A stretch of DNA of 64,000 nucleotides from Rivularia sp. PCC 7116 (GCF_000316665.1 NC_019678.1:1-64000); one strand, 5' to 3'. Positions 46,465 through 56,035 are shown, numbered from the stretch's first letter. Made by a program: numbers and translations. Notes: a model not told the origin generated them from the sequence alone.

Positions 46465-46563
46465 ATGAATGAACTTGCAAGCCGAGAGATTGTGACGCAA
46501 CAAAACCGACACAAAGCGCAAGGATTATCATATTCGGTTTTAAAATCGGTTTCTCTTCGATAG
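46465..46563 (+). CDS. Small ORF with a strong ribosome binding site
   Basis: A 32-residue frame beginning MNELASREIVTQQ. AAGGAGG lies 8 nt upstream of the ATG, the best Shine-Dalgarno in the neighbourhood. I do not recognise the product. It lies 72 bp before rsgA and could be a leader peptide, a truncated gene or chance. Low confidence that it is expressed. Confidence 0.35.
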   Translation: MNELASREIVTQQNRHKAQGLSYSVLKSVSLR

Positions 46564-46635
46564 ATAATCTTAATAAAACCGAATTCCTAGTTGCTGCGCT
46601 TTGTACAAAACAAAAAGCACCAATTAAGGAAACCA

Positions 46636-47700
46636 ATGAATTTAGAATATTTAGGTTGGAACGATTTTTTTGCTTCCAGCTTTGAGTCATTACGTCAACA
46701 AGAATTGACGGTAGCTAGAGTTGCTATCGAACATCGAAATACTTATATTCTCCATAGCGAAATTGGCGAAGTGCCCGGGGAAGTCACGGGTAAATTTCGC
46801 CACAATGCAATCCAAGCGCAAGACTTTCCAGCAGTAGGGGATTGGGTTGTAATTAGTCTCAGAGAATCAGAAAAAAATGCGGTAATTCACAGTGTTTTAC
46901 CTAGAAAAAGTAAATTTTCTCGTCAGAGCATAGGTGCAATAACAGAAGAACAAATAGTTGCAGCCAATGTTGATACGGTATTTCTAGTTTCGGGGTTAGA
47001 TGGTGATTTTAATCCCAGAAGAATTGAACGCTATTTAATATTGGCTTGGGAAAGCGGTGCAAATCCAGTGATTTTATTGAATAAAGCAGATTTATGTCAA
47101 AACATAGAAGACTGCTTAAATCAAGTTGAAAATATTGCTTTGGGTGTACCGATAATAACAATTAGTGCAGCTAATTCTCAAGGATTGGAAGCACTTCAAA
47201 CCTATTTGCAACCGGGAAAAACTGTTGCTTTATTGGGTTCATCTGGTGTGGGTAAATCAACAATTACCAATAAACTTAAAGGTGAAGCAATACAAGCAGT
47301 GAAAGCAGTACGTCAAGGTGATGATAGAGGTAGACATACAACAAGCCATCGCGAATTGATTTTACTACCAAACGGTAGCTTAATTATAGATACTCCAGGA
47401 ATGCGAGAACTTCAAATTTGGGCAAGTGAAACCAGTTTGAGTTCAACTTTTGAGGACATTGAAAGCTTAGCTCAAGAATGTCGTTTTCGTAACTGTCAAC
47501 ATATCAAAGAGCCTGGTTGTGCGGTACAGCAAGCATTACAAGAAGGGAGGCTTAGTAATTCTAGATTTTTTAGCTACCAAAAATTACAGAAAGAGCTTGA
47601 TTATCTCAGTCAAAAGCAAGACCAAAAAGTTTATTTAGATACTAAAAAGAGATGGAAAACAATCACTAAATCGATGAGAAATCATCACAAACGATATTAA
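46636..47700 (+). CDS. rsgA: Ribosome small-subunit assembly GTPase RsgA
   Basis: A circularly permuted GTPase of 354 residues that helps mature the 30S subunit. An N-terminal OB fold covers about 1-95. The G motifs appear in permuted order: LNKADL (near 154), then [14 protein letters not shown] (near 199), then DTPGMREL (near 249). A C-terminal zinc segment follows with CRFRNCQH and EPGC. I chose ATG 46636 ([16 protein letters not shown]), which has an AAGGAA upstream; an upstream ATG at 46591 would add 15 unlikely residues. Confidence 0.94.
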   Translation: MNLEYLGWNDFFASSFESLRQQELTVARVAIEHRNTYILHSEIGEVPGEVTGKFRHNAIQAQDFPAVGDWVVISLRESEKNAVIHSVLPRKSKFSRQSIGAITEEQIVAANVDTVFLVSGLDGDFNPRRIERYLILAWESGANPVILLNKADLCQNIEDCLNQVENIALGVPIITISAANSQGLEALQTYLQPGKTVALLGSSGVGKSTITNKLKGEAIQAVKAVRQGDDRGRHTTSHRELILLPNGSLIIDTPGMRELQIWASETSLSSTFEDIESLAQECRFRNCQHIKEPGCAVQQALQEGRLSNSRFFSYQKLQKELDYLSQKQDQKVYLDTKKRWKTITKSMRNHHKRY

Positions 47701-47719
47701 CCTGAATCTAGTTATAAAA

Positions 47720-47752
47720 ATTAAGAGACGTAAAATTCCTACGTCTCTTAAT
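47720..47752. terminator. Bidirectional terminator between rsgA and the M50 protease gene
   Basis: Perfect 13-bp stem ATTAAGAGACGTA / TACGTCTCTTAAT with a 7-nt loop between the two convergent genes. Outer arms CCTGAAT and ATTCAGG extend the symmetry. Confidence 0.75.
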
Positions 47753-47808
47753 CATTCAGGTATTTATTGCTTGTAATAAGTACTTAGACAAAATTAATTA
47801 TATATTTG

Positions 47809-49545
47809 TCATTGCTTCCCTGGGATTTCTTGATGAATGCGAATGTAATCGGCTGATGTCTGAGCAAACTTAGGAACAAAATTAACCGAATTAGGCACAA
47901 TCGCTTGCCAACTACCCAAAATGCCAATAAATAAACTTACACAATAAACGCTTGCCAGAATTACTTTAGTTATCCGCTTGCTATAAAAGCAATGGTATCT
48001 TTCAATTAAATTTTTTACTAGTAAATATCTGCTGTTGAAAGGTAAATAGTGATAATCAAACTGCTGCAAATTTTTAAACAGGCAATATAAAATATTTTCT
48101 TGATTTGATGGTGGGTTAGTTCGGAAAGATTTGTGTAATTCAGAGTTTATCTTAGCAGCACGATAACTGTATATAATATTCAAGGCTAAGGGAATTGTAA
48201 GTACAAATAATGCCGGATGAGCGATTCCTAGTAAACTAATGATAATTGCTCCAAATGCTTTAAAAAATACATCACTATAGGGGAAACGAGAAAATAGTAA
48301 AATATCAACTATTTGTCCGCCATCAAGAGGGTAAATCGGTAGTAAATTAAATAGATTTAAGCAAATTAATATCCAGCTTGCCTGTTTTATCCAACTTGAA
48401 TAGCTGGCATCTTTAAAGAAAATTGCTAACAAGATACCTAATATTAATCCTGGTAAAGGTCCAGCTAAAGATACACAAAACCTTTGAGTAATTGTAGCAT
48501 CATCTTTACGAGCAGTAGCCACAGCACCGAGAAAAGGTAGAAAAAGTAAAGAACCATCTCGATATCCACAAAGTTTCATTGCGAATAAATGTCCACCTTC
48601 ATGAATAATTAATGCTGCAATGAAAATGATTAAAGTCTGAGTACCAAAATATTTTGTGGAAGTAACTACAAATAAAATAAAACTACCTAATATCATCCAA
48701 GGACGCATTTTTTTATCGATAAGCCCTCGCTGCAATTTTTCCATGCGTCGAAATCCTTCGACTTCTAACTCTATAGGAATTTCTACAGCTAATTTAGTTT
48801 CGTTTTTAGCTTGTTCTCGACGCTGTTTGACAATATTCGCGCTTTGATTATTACCTTGAATAATTTTATGAGTTAGTTTTAAAGCTAATTTGCTATTTAA
48901 GCGAAATAAGTTTCTATTTGCACCAGGAGATATATATTTTAATTTGATTAACGAATTTAGATAATTTTGAAGATATACTTGAAGCGCTTGTATAAAAGCT
49001 TCTGGTGATAAAAGTTTTGGAATTTTATGTGTTTTTAATTGCCTTAACCTACCTTGGTGATACTGCCATTGTAAGGATGTTTGAGCAGTATAAAAATCTT
49101 GCATTATAAAGAACGGAATTTTACCGATTACCGTATTTCCTTTACCATTTGTTGTCACCAAACAAGTTTTATCTTTAAAAAAAGTATAAAACTCAATGTC
49201 AAATAAATTTAAAGGTTCTATAGGGTGTCGTATCCCAACTTTGGCATAGCAGTTGAAGGGTTCATTATAAAGTAATATCTCCGAAGCAGTATTCGGATAA
49301 ACCTTGAGCATCGGTTTAACCTGCAAAAAACAGCATGGCTCAAAACCAAACTCTTGAAGCTCCTGAATGGGAACTAAAAACAACTTCTGTAGATAAGACG
49401 GAATATTTTCAACTACCTGCACTTGATAGCTTGGGTATTGCATCGTTACCTTACAAAGCTGTAAAAAGGTAACGATATAAGAAACACCATACAACAACGC
49501 ATAAATTACAACAGGGTAAAGCAAATACTGCATACTATGTAACAA
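47809..49545 (-). CDS. M50-family site-2 metalloprotease
   Basis: A 578-residue membrane metalloprotease. The zinc motif is IIHEGGHLFAMKL (HExxH, near 316-320), followed by the family FLPFLGAV, LAGPLPGLILGIL and LLPIYPLDGGQI (third ligand Asp, near 400) segments. About 270 N-terminal residues precede the core; they have a short membrane segment at the start (MQYLLYPVVIYALLYGVSYI) and a soluble, beta-containing region. M50 enzymes cut within the membrane and often release regulators. No anti-sigma factor or partner is adjacent. Confidence 0.86.
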   Translation of the reverse strand: MLHSMQYLLYPVVIYALLYGVSYIVTFLQLCKVTMQYPSYQVQVVENIPSYLQKLFLVPIQELQEFGFEPCCFLQVKPMLKVYPNTASEILLYNEPFNCYAKVGIRHPIEPLNLFDIEFYTFFKDKTCLVTTNGKGNTVIGKIPFFIMQDFYTAQTSLQWQYHQGRLRQLKTHKIPKLLSPEAFIQALQVYLQNYLNSLIKLKYISPGANRNLFRLNSKLALKLTHKIIQGNNQSANIVKQRREQAKNETKLAVEIPIELEVEGFRRMEKLQRGLIDKKMRPWMILGSFILFVVTSTKYFGTQTLIIFIAALIIHEGGHLFAMKLCGYRDGSLLFLPFLGAVATARKDDATITQRFCVSLAGPLPGLILGILLAIFFKDASYSSWIKQASWILICLNLFNLLPIYPLDGGQIVDILLFSRFPYSDVFFKAFGAIIISLLGIAHPALFVLTIPLALNIIYSYRAAKINSELHKSFRTNPPSNQENILYCLFKNLQQFDYHYLPFNSRYLLVKNLIERYHCFYSKRITKVILASVYCVSLFIGILGSWQAIVPNSVNFVPKFAQTSADYIRIHQEIPGKQ

Positions 49546-49712
49546 ATAAAACCATACTTATCATTCCCAATATCGAACCTGGATTATCATTTTTCTTAGA
49601 TAGTTTGTTTTACCTAAATCCTTCTATCTCCACAGGAATCAAACAAAAAGACATAACTAACTTCAAATATTTTCTTGATAAAGAAACTTGCTGTCCTACC
49701 ATCACAAGCCAC

Positions 49713-50378
49713 ATGACCAAGCAAACACTGGGATTAGAAAATTACATATATCAATATTTACTATCAGTATCTATACGGGAACCGGACGTTTTAAAAAAAT
49801 TACGTGAAGAAACCGCGAATCATCCCAGAAATATCATGCAAATTTCACCAGAGCAAGGACAGTTTATGGCTTTGCTGGTGCAGTTAATGGGAGCCAAGAA
49901 AGCTTTAGAAATCGGTGTCTTTACAGGTTATAGTTCTCTGGTAGTTGCCCTAGCATTACCACCAGAAGGTAAGATGGTTGCCTGCGATATTAGCGAAGAG
50001 TATACATCTATAGCCCGTCGTTACTGGGAACAAGCAGGAATCGCCGACAAAATCGATTTGCGTATAGCACCGGCGATCGCCACTCTCGACAAATTAATTG
50101 CAGAAGGTGAAACGGATACCTTTGACTTTGTCTTCATAGATGCAGATAAAAGCAGCTACGATGATTATTACGAAAGAGCATTAAAATTAATTCGTCCTGG
50201 TGGATTAATCGCCATTGATAACGTATTGTGGTACGGAAAAGTGGCAGATTCACAAATTCAAGATAATAGAACCAAAAAAATCCGCGCTTTAAACGAAAAA
50301 ATTCATCAAGACGAGCGAGTCACCATCAGCATGGTACCGATTGCGGATGGTTTGACATTGGCAAGAAGAAAAGGTTAG
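49713..50378 (+). CDS. SAM-dependent O-methyltransferase (caffeoyl-CoA OMT-like)
   Basis: A class I methyltransferase of about 221 residues in the OMT family 3 (caffeoyl-CoA/catechol type). Motif I is LEIGVFTGYSSLVVAL (near 68), then VACDISEEYTSIARRYWEQAG. The metal and acceptor part is FVFIDADKSSYDDYYERAL (near 138) and GGLIAIDNVLW. I chose ATG 49713 (MTKQTLGLENYIYQYLL); an upstream TTG at 49605 would add 36 residues that look non-coding. The substrate is unknown. Confidence 0.9.
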   Translation: MTKQTLGLENYIYQYLLSVSIREPDVLKKLREETANHPRNIMQISPEQGQFMALLVQLMGAKKALEIGVFTGYSSLVVALALPPEGKMVACDISEEYTSIARRYWEQAGIADKIDLRIAPAIATLDKLIAEGETDTFDFVFIDADKSSYDDYYERALKLIRPGGLIAIDNVLWYGKVADSQIQDNRTKKIRALNEKIHQDERVTISMVPIADGLTLARRKG

Positions 50379-50416
50379 AGGTTAAAGGTCAAAGGTTAAA
50401 GGTTAAAGGTGAAGAG

Positions 50417-50584
50417 CTAGGGCGTGTTTTCAAACCCCAACCGCTCTGGGGCTAAAGCCTGGAGCTACAGCTACAAAGCCCCCAAAGGGCTAAAAAAACC
50501 AGATTTTTCTAGTCCGCGCAGGCGGACTTTGTAGGTATAGCCTCACCCTATAAGGGTGAGGAGTACTTTGAAAACACGCCCTAG
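50417..50584. mobile_element. 168-bp MITE-like element with 18-bp perfect terminal inverted repeats
   Basis: Left end CTAGGGCGTGTTTTCAAA (50417-50434) and right end TTTGAAAACACGCCCTAG (50567-50584) are perfect inverses. The inside holds several hairpins (for example AGTCCGC...GCGGACT near 50510 and CTCACCC...GGGTGAG near 50541) and no coding frame. The CTAG at each end may be part of the repeat or a target duplication. Confidence 0.75.
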
Positions 50585-50626
50585 GAGTTATGAATTTTTC
50601 TTCCCCCTCTTCCCCCTCTCCCCCTC

Positions 50627-51499
50627 TCACTCCTCACGCTGTCGCTTCTTCTCCTGCATCTTGGCTTTTTTATCTTCAGTGAGATGATCGAAACAGTAGG
50701 GGCAGGAAATTCCTTCTTCGTATTTGGATGAAGCTTTATCATCGTCGGAAATCGGATGCCCGCAACTGGGGCACATATCGTAGGAACCGGGTTCTAAACC
50801 GTGACGCACGGCTACACGTTGGTCAAAAACAAAACATTCGCCTTCCCACAAACTTTCTTCTGGTGGTACTTCTTCTAAATATTTGAGAATGCCGCCTTTG
50901 AGGTGATAGACTTCTTCAAATCCTTGGGAAAGCAGGTAAGAAGTAGCTTTTTCGCAACGAATTCCCCCAGTACAAAACATTGCGACTTTCTTGTTTTTAT
51001 TCTGATTTAAGTTTTTACTAGCGTATTCGGGAAATTCGCGAAATGATTCAGTTTGCGGGTTTTCTGCACGTTTAAAAGTACCAATACTTACTTCGTAATC
51101 GTTGCGGGTATCGATTACCGTTACTTCTGGATTAGAAATTATTTCATTCCAGTCTTTAGGATTAACGTAAGTTCCAACTTGTTCGCTGGGATTAACTTCC
51201 GATAAACCCAAAGTCACAATTTCTTTTTTTAACCTTACCTTCATTCGTTGAAATGGCGGAGATTCTGCGATAGATTCCTTGTATTCCAAATCTGTAAACC
51301 GAGAATCGGAGCGTAAAAAATCTATAACTATATCAATTCCTTGACGAGAACCCGCAATGGTTCCATTGATACCTTCTTGCGCCAGTAAAAGAGTTCCCTT
51401 GATTTCATTTGCTTCACAAGTAGATAACAAAGGCTGTCTTATTTGGGCGTAATCTGGCAATTTCACAAATTGATATAATGCGGCAACTATTACAGACAT
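50627..51499 (-). CDS. trhO: tRNA uridine(34) hydroxylase TrhO (rhodanese-related)
   Basis: A 290-residue enzyme for oxygen-dependent 5-hydroxylation of U34 in tRNA. The N-terminal acylphosphatase-like part has [20 protein letters not shown] (28-47). The rhodanese domain carries the active Cys in [12 protein letters not shown] (near 174-185). The C-terminal zinc-like cluster is [11 protein letters not shown] and CPYC (near 242-270). A lysine/arginine-rich tail ends the protein. Length is slightly shorter than E. coli YceA. Confidence 0.93.
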   Translation of the reverse strand: MSVIVAALYQFVKLPDYAQIRQPLLSTCEANEIKGTLLLAQEGINGTIAGSRQGIDIVIDFLRSDSRFTDLEYKESIAESPPFQRMKVRLKKEIVTLGLSEVNPSEQVGTYVNPKDWNEIISNPEVTVIDTRNDYEVSIGTFKRAENPQTESFREFPEYASKNLNQNKNKKVAMFCTGGIRCEKATSYLLSQGFEEVYHLKGGILKYLEEVPPEESLWEGECFVFDQRVAVRHGLEPGSYDMCPSCGHPISDDDKASSKYEEGISCPYCFDHLTEDKKAKMQEKKRQREE

Positions 51500-51795
51500 G
51501 ATAATTATGGATTCTAGATTTTAGATTTATGCAAGTCCCCCTTCTGTAAGCGGGTTTAAAGCAATTTTAACGTCTAAAATACTAATTTAATTAAGAACTG
51601 AGTTTAATAGCGCTTTTGTTTAACAGGAGCAACTTCCTATAATAATAGGACTTACGTAAAAGTTATGGAATTCTGTCATTATATTCACCCGTAGGGTGTG
51701 GATCATCTCTCGAAACGCGCTCGTTTGCTTCCCTACAATTCGTTCTTATCGTAATGATAATTTTTAGTTGCGTAGATGATTAATACAATAAAAAA
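51500..51795. other. Intergenic region, no gene seen
   Basis: About 300 bp between trhO and the small membrane protein gene. It contains a TAGGACTTACGTAAAAG unit (near 51647) of a kind often found as dispersed repeat ends in cyanobacteria. Nothing else is recognised. Confidence 0.45.
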
Positions 51796-51813
51796 AGCCT
51801 ACCTAAGTAGACT
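51796..51813 (-). terminator. Intrinsic terminator after the small membrane protein gene
   Basis: On the minus strand AGTCTAC and GTAGGCT form a stem (one G-T pair) with a 4-nt loop, followed by a run of T. Confidence 0.7.
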
Positions 51814-51850
51814 TTGCGTATCACATTCATTTCAAAATTGTTAGTAATAA

Positions 51851-52216
51851 CTACTCATTTATTTCTGACTGTCGTTTGCGAGCTAAAGTAATTGTTCTAG
51901 TATTTTCAGCAATCACGGCAATATTACCAAGTACCCCGATTAAATTTGCCGCTGGATTGGTATCTCTACTATTCCTATTAGAGGTAACCATCCCTATCAT
52001 CACACCTGCAACAAATACATACCCAAGGATTTTTAAATTATTTATTCCCCGGTTGAGATAAATCATAGCAGCAGGGAGTAAAAAGAATGATAGAACACCA
52101 GCTATGGCAGGATTTTTACCTGCTAATTCATCGGTTCTTTCTATATCTCTTGCAGTTGGAACAAAAGGATTCCAAGGTGAGTTATTTTCTTGGTCTTGAT
52201 TAGAATTAAATGTCAT
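51851..52216 (-). CDS. Small membrane protein, hypothetical
   Basis: A 121-residue protein with two hydrophobic segments near 37-54 (AIAGVLSFFLLPAAMIYL) and 63-80 (LGYVFVAGVMIGMV). The spacing, with NRGINN between them, recalls TM2-type hairpin proteins, but no motif confirms this. A soluble, polar N-terminus (30 residues, Asn/Gln-rich) and a basic C-terminus flank the helices. Function unknown. It has its own terminator, so it is probably monocistronic. Confidence 0.75.
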   Translation of the reverse strand: MTFNSNQDQENNSPWNPFVPTARDIERTDELAGKNPAIAGVLSFFLLPAAMIYLNRGINNLKILGYVFVAGVMIGMVTSNRNSRDTNPAANLIGVLGNIAVIAENTRTITLARKRQSEINE

Positions 52217-52413
52217 TTTAGTGTTTTATTATTCAAATATTTTCTATAACTTTGTCATAATTATTAAATCAATAGCAACCGAAATATTACTATAGAATTA
52301 AAGTCTTTTTCAATTATAACTCTTTTAATTTATCTAAAATTAAGAAATTGTTTCACCGAATACTATTCTCTTGGTATCATAATATCCAAGTGATTTATAT
52401 TGTAGATAAAATT

Positions 52414-52466
52414 AAAGCCCACCGGAATAAGCTTTTAGCTATATTTAGCTATATCTTGTGGGCTTT
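52414..52466 (-). terminator. Terminator-like hairpin after the M48 protease gene
   Basis: Perfect 9-bp arms AAAGCCCAC (52414-52422) and GTGGGCTTT (52458-52466) enclose a 35-nt loop with a TAGCTATATTTAGCTA inner repeat. It lies 8 nt after the stop codon. Confidence 0.65.
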
Positions 52467-52473
52467 GATGTAA

Positions 52474-54486
52474 TTAGCTCAAGCCTCCAAACAACACCAT
52501 CAAACCTATACCTAAAACAATCAAAAATCCCGCAGTAACGAATGAACCAAAACGATGGTAGCTATTAACAACCGTACCATTTTCGCTTTTTAATTCGATT
52601 AAATCCATCCAGGGTGCAACACCACGACGGAACCAACCTACAGAGGAAACATTCATATTAATTAAACTTTCTACCCGCTTCATTCCAAATAAGAAATTAC
52701 CAATGGAACCAAATCGAGAAGCATAACGCAAATAAAGCATTCCGCTGGGATCTTGTATTTTCAAATCGGAACCAAACTTATAACCAGCGTCACCTCGTCC
52801 AATTAATTTTCCTTGAAGTTTTGCAGGACGACCTCTTAAAGGACTAGCATAAGGATCGGACATTAAAGTGAGAACGTCTGTTTCTACTGCTTTTTCGTAA
52901 TTCGGGTACGTTACAAAAGCTTTAATAATTATTCCGATTGCCACACCAATTAACGGACAAGCAACAAACAAACCAGGATTATTTAAACCAGAACTCTCAA
53001 GGATAATCCCAACTGCAATCCCAACAAATAAACCAATAGTTTCGGCAGCAAAGAATAAAATATCCGTGAAAAAGTTGCCGTAAAGCTTCTTTTTATTTAG
53101 ATTCTTACCTTCCCCAACAACTTTCCCCATATCGAATTCGGTTTCTAAACCTAATTGCTCGGCATAGGTACTCAATGCACGCACTCGTTTACCAGTTAGG
53201 GGGTGAGTTGAACTCAATTCCATCCACCAACCCCAAGGATTAAACATATCCCAGAGAAATACTCGACCAATTTTTTCTGGTTTGGAAGCGATGCGGTAAG
53301 CGTTTCCTGTAGTTGCAGCAGCTTTAGCATCGTAAATACCCAAAGCGCGGGTTCCTTCTATTAAACGGCTGGGTTCTTTTGCTCTGGAACCTTCTTCGAC
53401 AATTCCGTAAGCTATCTTTACTAAAGAGCGAGATAAACCATTCGGATTCCCCGTAACTTCTGCTGCAAAATGATCTGCAAAATATTCCCTAGTGCGGGAA
53501 AGATATAGCAGCAAGTAAGTACCGATAAAGTAAAAAATGTACGCTGCAAGTGAGGCTGACTTGGCAGCATCGGCAATTTTACTATCACCCATACTACGAC
53601 CTAAAGTTCTCGCCGTAGTGTAGATTAAATAGCAAATTTGTACCAAAGTTGAAGCTACTGTCATTACCGCAAAGTCCCAATGGACAATATGTCCGAGTTC
53701 GTGAGCGTAAACTGTTGCAACTTCATCATCATCGAGATAAGTAAAAAGTCCCCTACTTACCACCAAACGAGCGCTATTAGGTAATGAACCGTAAGTAAAA
53801 GCCGTGGGATTTTGGTCTTCAATTATGCCCAAACGCGGAGTTTTGATTTTCTTCTGCTGACAAACCCGACGAATAACTCTTATTGTTTCTGGGCTGAGGT
53901 TTTCAATTTCTGCCAACTCCACCCAACGAGTTTTGTACAGCCAATTTTGAGTTAAATCCATCAAAAATGGAGATAAGAAAAAAGCCGCTATATTGAACAG
54001 TACAGTAATCGCGATCGCAATTCCCAAACCAGCAACTGGATTCTCGCTATCGGCAATCAAGATTATACCCAAAGCCAACACCAGTACCATGCCAAACATC
54101 AAAGACATGGTTACGGTAGAAGCTAAAGCCAGATTTCCACCAACCCCTGCCATCGCTAACTTTACGCCAGCAGCACCTACAGCTTTTTTAACCGTGTTGG
54201 GTTCTTCCGTGGCTTCAGTTTCCGTTGTTGAGTTATTCAGCTTCTGGTACATATTGCCAGCCCAGTCACTGACTTTGGTATGTTCGCTTTGCATCAGCCT
54301 TTGACAGAGAATCAAAGCTTTCTCGATTTCTCCAGTTGCTTTATATCCCCTTATCAACCACATCTGAGCCGTACAGTATTCAGCAGAACTCTGTTCGGCA
54401 CAATTACGACAATATTGTTCTAGTAGTGGGATTGCTTCTTGATAGCGCCCTTCCTTAGCAGCATCAATTCCAGCTTGCAATGACAT
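52474..54486 (-). CDS. M48-family metalloprotease with N-terminal TPR-like region
   Basis: A 670-residue HtpX-like membrane protease. Residues 1-90 are TPR-like (AGIDAAKEGRYQEAIPLLEQ, TGEIEKALILCQRLMQ). Two membrane segments follow near 105-180. The zinc site is VYAHELGHIVHWD (HExxH, near 263-271), with the third ligand region in YLSRTREYFADHFAAEVTGN (near 330-350). Additional membrane segments lie near 480-525 and at the extreme C-terminus. A late soluble domain (about 535-645) is not recognised. M48 proteases act in membrane protein quality control. Confidence 0.86.
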   Translation of the reverse strand: MSLQAGIDAAKEGRYQEAIPLLEQYCRNCAEQSSAEYCTAQMWLIRGYKATGEIEKALILCQRLMQSEHTKVSDWAGNMYQKLNNSTTETEATEEPNTVKKAVGAAGVKLAMAGVGGNLALASTVTMSLMFGMVLVLALGIILIADSENPVAGLGIAIAITVLFNIAAFFLSPFLMDLTQNWLYKTRWVELAEIENLSPETIRVIRRVCQQKKIKTPRLGIIEDQNPTAFTYGSLPNSARLVVSRGLFTYLDDDEVATVYAHELGHIVHWDFAVMTVASTLVQICYLIYTTARTLGRSMGDSKIADAAKSASLAAYIFYFIGTYLLLYLSRTREYFADHFAAEVTGNPNGLSRSLVKIAYGIVEEGSRAKEPSRLIEGTRALGIYDAKAAATTGNAYRIASKPEKIGRVFLWDMFNPWGWWMELSSTHPLTGKRVRALSTYAEQLGLETEFDMGKVVGEGKNLNKKKLYGNFFTDILFFAAETIGLFVGIAVGIILESSGLNNPGLFVACPLIGVAIGIIIKAFVTYPNYEKAVETDVLTLMSDPYASPLRGRPAKLQGKLIGRGDAGYKFGSDLKIQDPSGMLYLRYASRFGSIGNFLFGMKRVESLINMNVSSVGWFRRGVAPWMDLIELKSENGTVVNSYHRFGSFVTAGFLIVLGIGLMVLFGGLS

Positions 54487-54885
54487 AAAATTTTATCTAA
54501 ATCTAAAAAGTTATCTGTGTTCGATTGATACTTAATAAATTCAGCTTTTGTCATCGTTATTCCTAAAAAGTTAATGTAAACATACGTAAACAAGAATATA
54601 TAAGGATTTTAAGGCTAATCTTTACATTTATGCGGAATATACACAATAAATCAAATAGTTAAAGTATAATTTTTAAAAATGGCGACTGAAGTTACTGCTA
54701 AGTAGTCGTACAAAATTAATTTTATATTCTAAAAGCTGGAGGTTGGGTTGAAGCTCGTGTAAGCGCAGCTTTCTCGTAGAGTAACCCAACCTACGAAGCT
54801 ACTGTTGCAAGCCAACAGCATACACTTTAATAATTTTCGTAACTGCTAAGTGCTAACTGCTCACTGATAACTGTTCACTGTAACA
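54487..54885. repeat. Intergenic region with an inverted-repeat element and a heptamer array
   Basis: About 375 bp before the next gene. AGGTTGGGTT (54740-54749) and AACCCAACCT (54783-54792) frame a 53-bp element that shares the GCGCAGCTTTCTCGTAGAG unit style with other repeats here. CTGCTAA/CTGTTCA heptamers (54843-54885) then overlap the 3' end of the following minus-strand gene. Confidence 0.7.
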
Positions 54886-55241
54886 GGTACTTTCTTTTCT
54901 GATTTATTTCCAACTTCCAAACTGAGAGACTCACCACTACGTCTAGCTTCCCAGGGACCATAATCCCAGCTACCGATTCTCCATTGCCCTTGGATGTAGT
55001 CTTCATCTTCGGAAATTGTACCAACGTATTCTATTGCATCAGGAGAACTTGTAAAATAACTTTTGATAAAGCTAATACGACGACCTACAACTTCACCGCT
55101 TAACTTAGCTTCTCCTAAATAGGAATCATCCAAAACCCTGCCAGATAGACTATTCCCGCTTTGAACAAGTACAACTTCAAAACGAGTCGGATTTCCATTT
55201 TGCCAATAAGTTCCCAGCCAAGTACCGTTTACATCAGACAT
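54861..55241 (-). CDS. Hypothetical beta-rich protein flanked by heptamer repeats
   Basis: A 126-residue soluble protein made mostly of beta strands (NGTWLGTYWQNGNPTRFEVVL, VEYVGTISEDEDYIQGQWRIG). The alternation of Trp/Tyr/Gly recalls small beta-barrels, but I recognise no family. The last residues (VNSYQ and the stop) are encoded inside a heptamer tandem repeat, and a second array lies just upstream of its start. Its natural C-terminus may have been replaced. Confidence 0.65.
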   Translation of the reverse strand: MSDVNGTWLGTYWQNGNPTRFEVVLVQSGNSLSGRVLDDSYLGEAKLSGEVVGRRISFIKSYFTSSPDAIEYVGTISEDEDYIQGQWRIGSWDYGPWEARRSGESLSLEVGNKSEKKVPVTVNSYQ

Positions 55242-55242
55242 A

Positions 55243-55405
55243 ATCAGTGAACAGTTATCAGTGAACAGTGAACAGTGAACAGTGAACAGTTACCAGTTAT
55301 CAGTTACCGGTTATCAGTTACCAGTTAAAAATACTTAATTACCCCAATTACCAACCACCAATTACCAATTACCAATTCCCAATTCCCAATTCCCAATCCC
55401 CAATC
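55243..55405. repeat. Heptamer array plus CCAATTACCAATT-type simple repeats
   Basis: CAGTGAA/CAGTTAC/CAGTTAT heptamers (55250-55325) are followed by ACCAATT and CCCAATT units (55345-55405). They fill the gap upstream of the beta-rich protein gene. No gene is seen. Confidence 0.8.
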
Positions 55406-55411
55406 CCCATT

Positions 55412-56035
55412 TTAAGAATGCTTGAATACAACAGAAAGATTGTTTGCTGGCATTGGATAGGTTTTTTGTAGAATTAGATGATTGGTTTTAGCGACTTCTA
55501 CCACATCTTCTAAATTACGTACTCCCCATTCCGGGTTCTGTTCTTGCAAATACTCGCTAAAGGCTGCATTAGAAGGTGCCGTATGTTCCCCACCTTGTTT
55601 GTATGGCCCATATAAATATAGAATACCTCCCGATGGAAGTATGCGACCAGCTGCTGCTATTAATCCCAAGCAAGCAGGCCATTTTGAAATGTGAATCATA
55701 TTAATATTCACAATCGCACAAATATCAGATATTTCCGATAATATCTCCTTCTCTGCTTTCCAAACCGGCTGACTTGCATCAATATCGAGGGGTTGGGAAA
55801 GATTTTCACTGGGGCAATATTGTGCCCATGCACTGATACTTTCACGCAGCGAAGCATCAGGATCGGAAGGAATCCATTTTCTCGGTTTTAATTGCGGTGC
55901 AAAATATGCAGCATGTTCTCCCGTACCGCTGGCAATTTCTAAAACCGTGCCAGTGGGTGGCAAAACTTCTAACAATACTTGTAAAATTGGTTCGCGGTTG
56001 CGCTCGGTTGCTAGGGCGCGTTTTCTTTTATCCAC
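55412..56035 (-). CDS. DUF938 SAM-dependent methyltransferase-like protein
   Basis: A 207-residue class I methyltransferase-fold protein. It begins with ATERNREPILQVLLEVLPPTG and motif I LEIASGTGEHAAYFAPQL (33-50), then KWIPSDPDASLRESI. This combination matches DUF938. The middle has NINMIHISKWPACLGL and LYLYGPYKQGGEHT. No substrate is known. It is the only gene between the repeat-rich gap and the decayed desulfurase gene. Confidence 0.87.
   Translation of the reverse strand: MDKRKRALATERNREPILQVLLEVLPPTGTVLEIASGTGEHAAYFAPQLKPRKWIPSDPDASLRESISAWAQYCPSENLSQPLDIDASQPVWKAEKEILSEISDICAIVNINMIHISKWPACLGLIAAAGRILPSGGILYLYGPYKQGGEHTAPSNAAFSEYLQEQNPEWGVRNLEDVVEVAKTNHLILQKTYPMPANNLSVVFKHS

Noticed and set aside
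46424-46690. 88-codon minus-strand frame opposite the rsgA start
   Set aside because: No family feature, and it overlaps the rsgA start on the opposite strand.
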